Positions 12,301 to 13,350 of a stretch of DNA of 13,350 nucleotides are shown here, one piece after another. Each line of letters opens with the position of its first letter. The stretch's first letter is position 1. The position numbers were made by a program, and so were the translations under genes. The notes below the pieces were generated by a model. That model saw nothing but the letters and a program-made list of their open reading frames with translations, did not search any database and was not told the origin of the DNA. Origin of the DNA: Humisphaera sp. (GTDB lineage Bacteria > Planctomycetota > Phycisphaerae > Tepidisphaerales > Tepidisphaeraceae); the NCBI GenBank assembly GCA_025351525.1, contig JANXVV010000633.1, positions 1 to 13,350 of the forward strand, in the 5' to 3' direction.

Positions 12301-13272
12301 GTGCAGCAAGTCTCTCCCAAACCTGTCTACGCGCTGGTCGGCGCGGATGCGTATCTCCAGGCCGAGCGGCTGATCGAAATTCTGGCGACATTTCCACCGG
12401 ATTTGCAGCGCATCGACCTCGACGGCGAGAAGGCGGAACTAGCCGATGTGCTCGATGAGCTTCGCAGCTTCGCCATGTTCGGCGGGGGCAAGCTCGTCGT
12501 GGTGCGCACCGCCGAGGCGTTCATCACCCGCTTTCGCGAGGCGCTCGAAACCTATCTGGCCCAGCCGTCCGGCAGTGGAACGCTCGTGCTGCGCGTGGCT
12601 TCGCTGCCTTCCAATCAGCGGATTTACAAGCTCATTCAGAAGGTGGGCTCGATCGAAAAATGCGATCCTCCCAAAGCCGCCGAGTTGCCGAGGTGGATCA
12701 TCGCGCATGCGAAGTCGGCGCATCAGTTGATCGTGAATCCGGAAGCGGCACAAATTCTGGCCGATCTCATCGGCGATGATCTGGGCCGACTGAACAACGA
12801 ATTGGCCAAGCTCTCGCTTCAGTCCGACAACGGGAAGCTCGAGCGCAAAGATGTGGAGAAAGGCGTCTCGTTTCAGCGCGAGCAGGAGATGTGGGACATG
12901 ACCAACGAGATCGCCGCCGGTCGCGCCGACAAGGCGTTGCGGCGTTGGCGGCAACTGGTGCAGATGGATTCATCCGCCGAGTTCCGCGCGGTCACCTGGC
13001 TGGGCATGTGGCTGGAAAAAGTATCGCAGGCCGTCGCGATGAAGCGCAGGGGAATGAACGGTTTCGCCATCGCATCGGCCTTGAAACTCTGGCCGCGCGA
13101 GATGCAGGAGGCGTTTATGAAAACCGTCGAAAAGCTCGGTGAACATGGGCTTGTCAGAGCCGTCGATCTATTGGTCGAGATCGACCATCAAAGCAAAACC
13201 GGCGTGGGAAACGCAGCCGACAATGTCGAGCGGTTTCTGGTCGCGGTGGGAGAAGCGATCAAGAAGAAATGA
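12301..13272 (+). CDS. holA: DNA polymerase III subunit delta
   Basis: The 323-residue product is the delta subunit of the clamp loader, which opens the beta sliding clamp and loads it on primed DNA. Length and layout fit the family. The N-terminal part has PVYALVGADAYLQAERLIEIL and 'LDELRSFAMFGGGKLVVVRTAE', the standard delta-family segment. The middle has 'LPRWIIAHAKSAHQLIVNPEAAQILADLIGDDLGRLNNELAKL' (seen as RWI..HAK and LIGDDLGRLNNELAKL). The C-terminal collar-type helices start at 'QEMWDMTNEIAAGRADKAL'. The start is a GTG at 12301; an in-frame TAG at 12289 rules out a longer form. The nearest AGGGA (12283-12287) is 13 bases away, a weak site that suggests modest translation. No other replication gene is in the window. 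Confidence 0.93.
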   Translation: MQQVSPKPVYALVGADAYLQAERLIEILATFPPDLQRIDLDGEKAELADVLDELRSFAMFGGGKLVVVRTAEAFITRFREALETYLAQPSGSGTLVLRVASLPSNQRIYKLIQKVGSIEKCDPPKAAELPRWIIAHAKSAHQLIVNPEAAQILADLIGDDLGRLNNELAKLSLQSDNGKLERKDVEKGVSFQREQEMWDMTNEIAAGRADKALRRWRQLVQMDSSAEFRAVTWLGMWLEKVSQAVAMKRRGMNGFAIASALKLWPREMQEAFMKTVEKLGEHGLVRAVDLLVEIDHQSKTGVGNAADNVERFLVAVGEAIKKK

Positions 13273-13282
13273 ACCCGAGTTA

Positions 13283-13350
13283 TCAACGAACGGGCTGTAA
13301 ATAGGTTTCCGGTTTCAACGGTGCGGGGTGCCACAGGTCGCGGTACTCCG
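13283..13350 (-). CDS. 3' end of a gene running in from the right (partial)
   Basis: On the minus strand a frame enters at the right edge and ends at a TGA at 13285-13283, giving the last 21 residues, EYRDLWHPAPLKPETYLQPVR. The composition looks like a real C-terminus and it would converge with holA, leaving a 10-base gap. Too little is present to name it. Confidence 0.4.
   Translation of the reverse strand, partial: EYRDLWHPAPLKPETYLQPVR

Overview
The window looks like chromosomal DNA of a GC-rich, Gram-negative bacterium of the PVC group, most likely a planctomycete near the class Phycisphaerae. That placement is inference. It rests on several signs together: a PEP_CTERM-anchored TLD-domain protein, lipobox-type outer-membrane lipoproteins, a 249-aa protein I recall from planctomycetes, and short palindromic interspersed repeats in nearly every intergenic gap. 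No 16S or other decisive marker is present.

Layout. Positions 1-490 hold no convincing large gene but are rich in repeats: a perfect palindrome at the left edge, a polypurine inverted repeat, and a GCGCAGC-type element. A small lipoprotein gene (491-994) follows, then a decayed gene interrupted by an in-frame TGA (1118-1459), then a secreted protein with PPPPP(K/I)GGT repeats on the minus strand (1533-1892) with a clear terminator. A DUF3833 lipoprotein (2152-2811, minus) is divergent from a glutathione-independent formaldehyde dehydrogenase, fdhA (2930-4120, plus). Facing fdhA is a toxin-first HigBA/RelE-type toxin-antitoxin pair (4886 to 4230, minus). Next on the minus strand is a secreted PL1-type pectate lyase (6451 to 5303). 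Upstream of it is a translationally coupled two-gene export unit (10219 to 6657), made of a TolC-family lipoprotein and an HlyD-family adaptor, closed by a terminator. The plus-strand PEP_CTERM/TLD protein (10486-11244) diverges from that unit. It converges on a cytoplasmic protein of unknown function (12064 to 11315), which diverges from holA, encoding DNA polymerase III delta (12301-13272). The last 66 bases probably hold the 3' end of another minus-strand gene.

How the parts fit. There is no single large system here. The efflux pair plausibly forms the adaptor and outer-membrane parts of a tripartite exporter whose inner-membrane pump is not in the window. The pectate lyase indicates use of plant or algal polysaccharides. 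FdhA handles free formaldehyde. The toxin-antitoxin pair is a small accessory module. Two repeat families recur: a 41-44 bp hairpin element at 2011, 5231 and 11255, always in the same orientation, and a GGCGTCTCGCC element at 4155 and 10309. Two other repeat-like elements, near 370 and 12117, occur once each. These elements lengthen some open reading frames artificially, so start sites at 10219 and 10486 were chosen from ribosome-binding sites and signal peptides.
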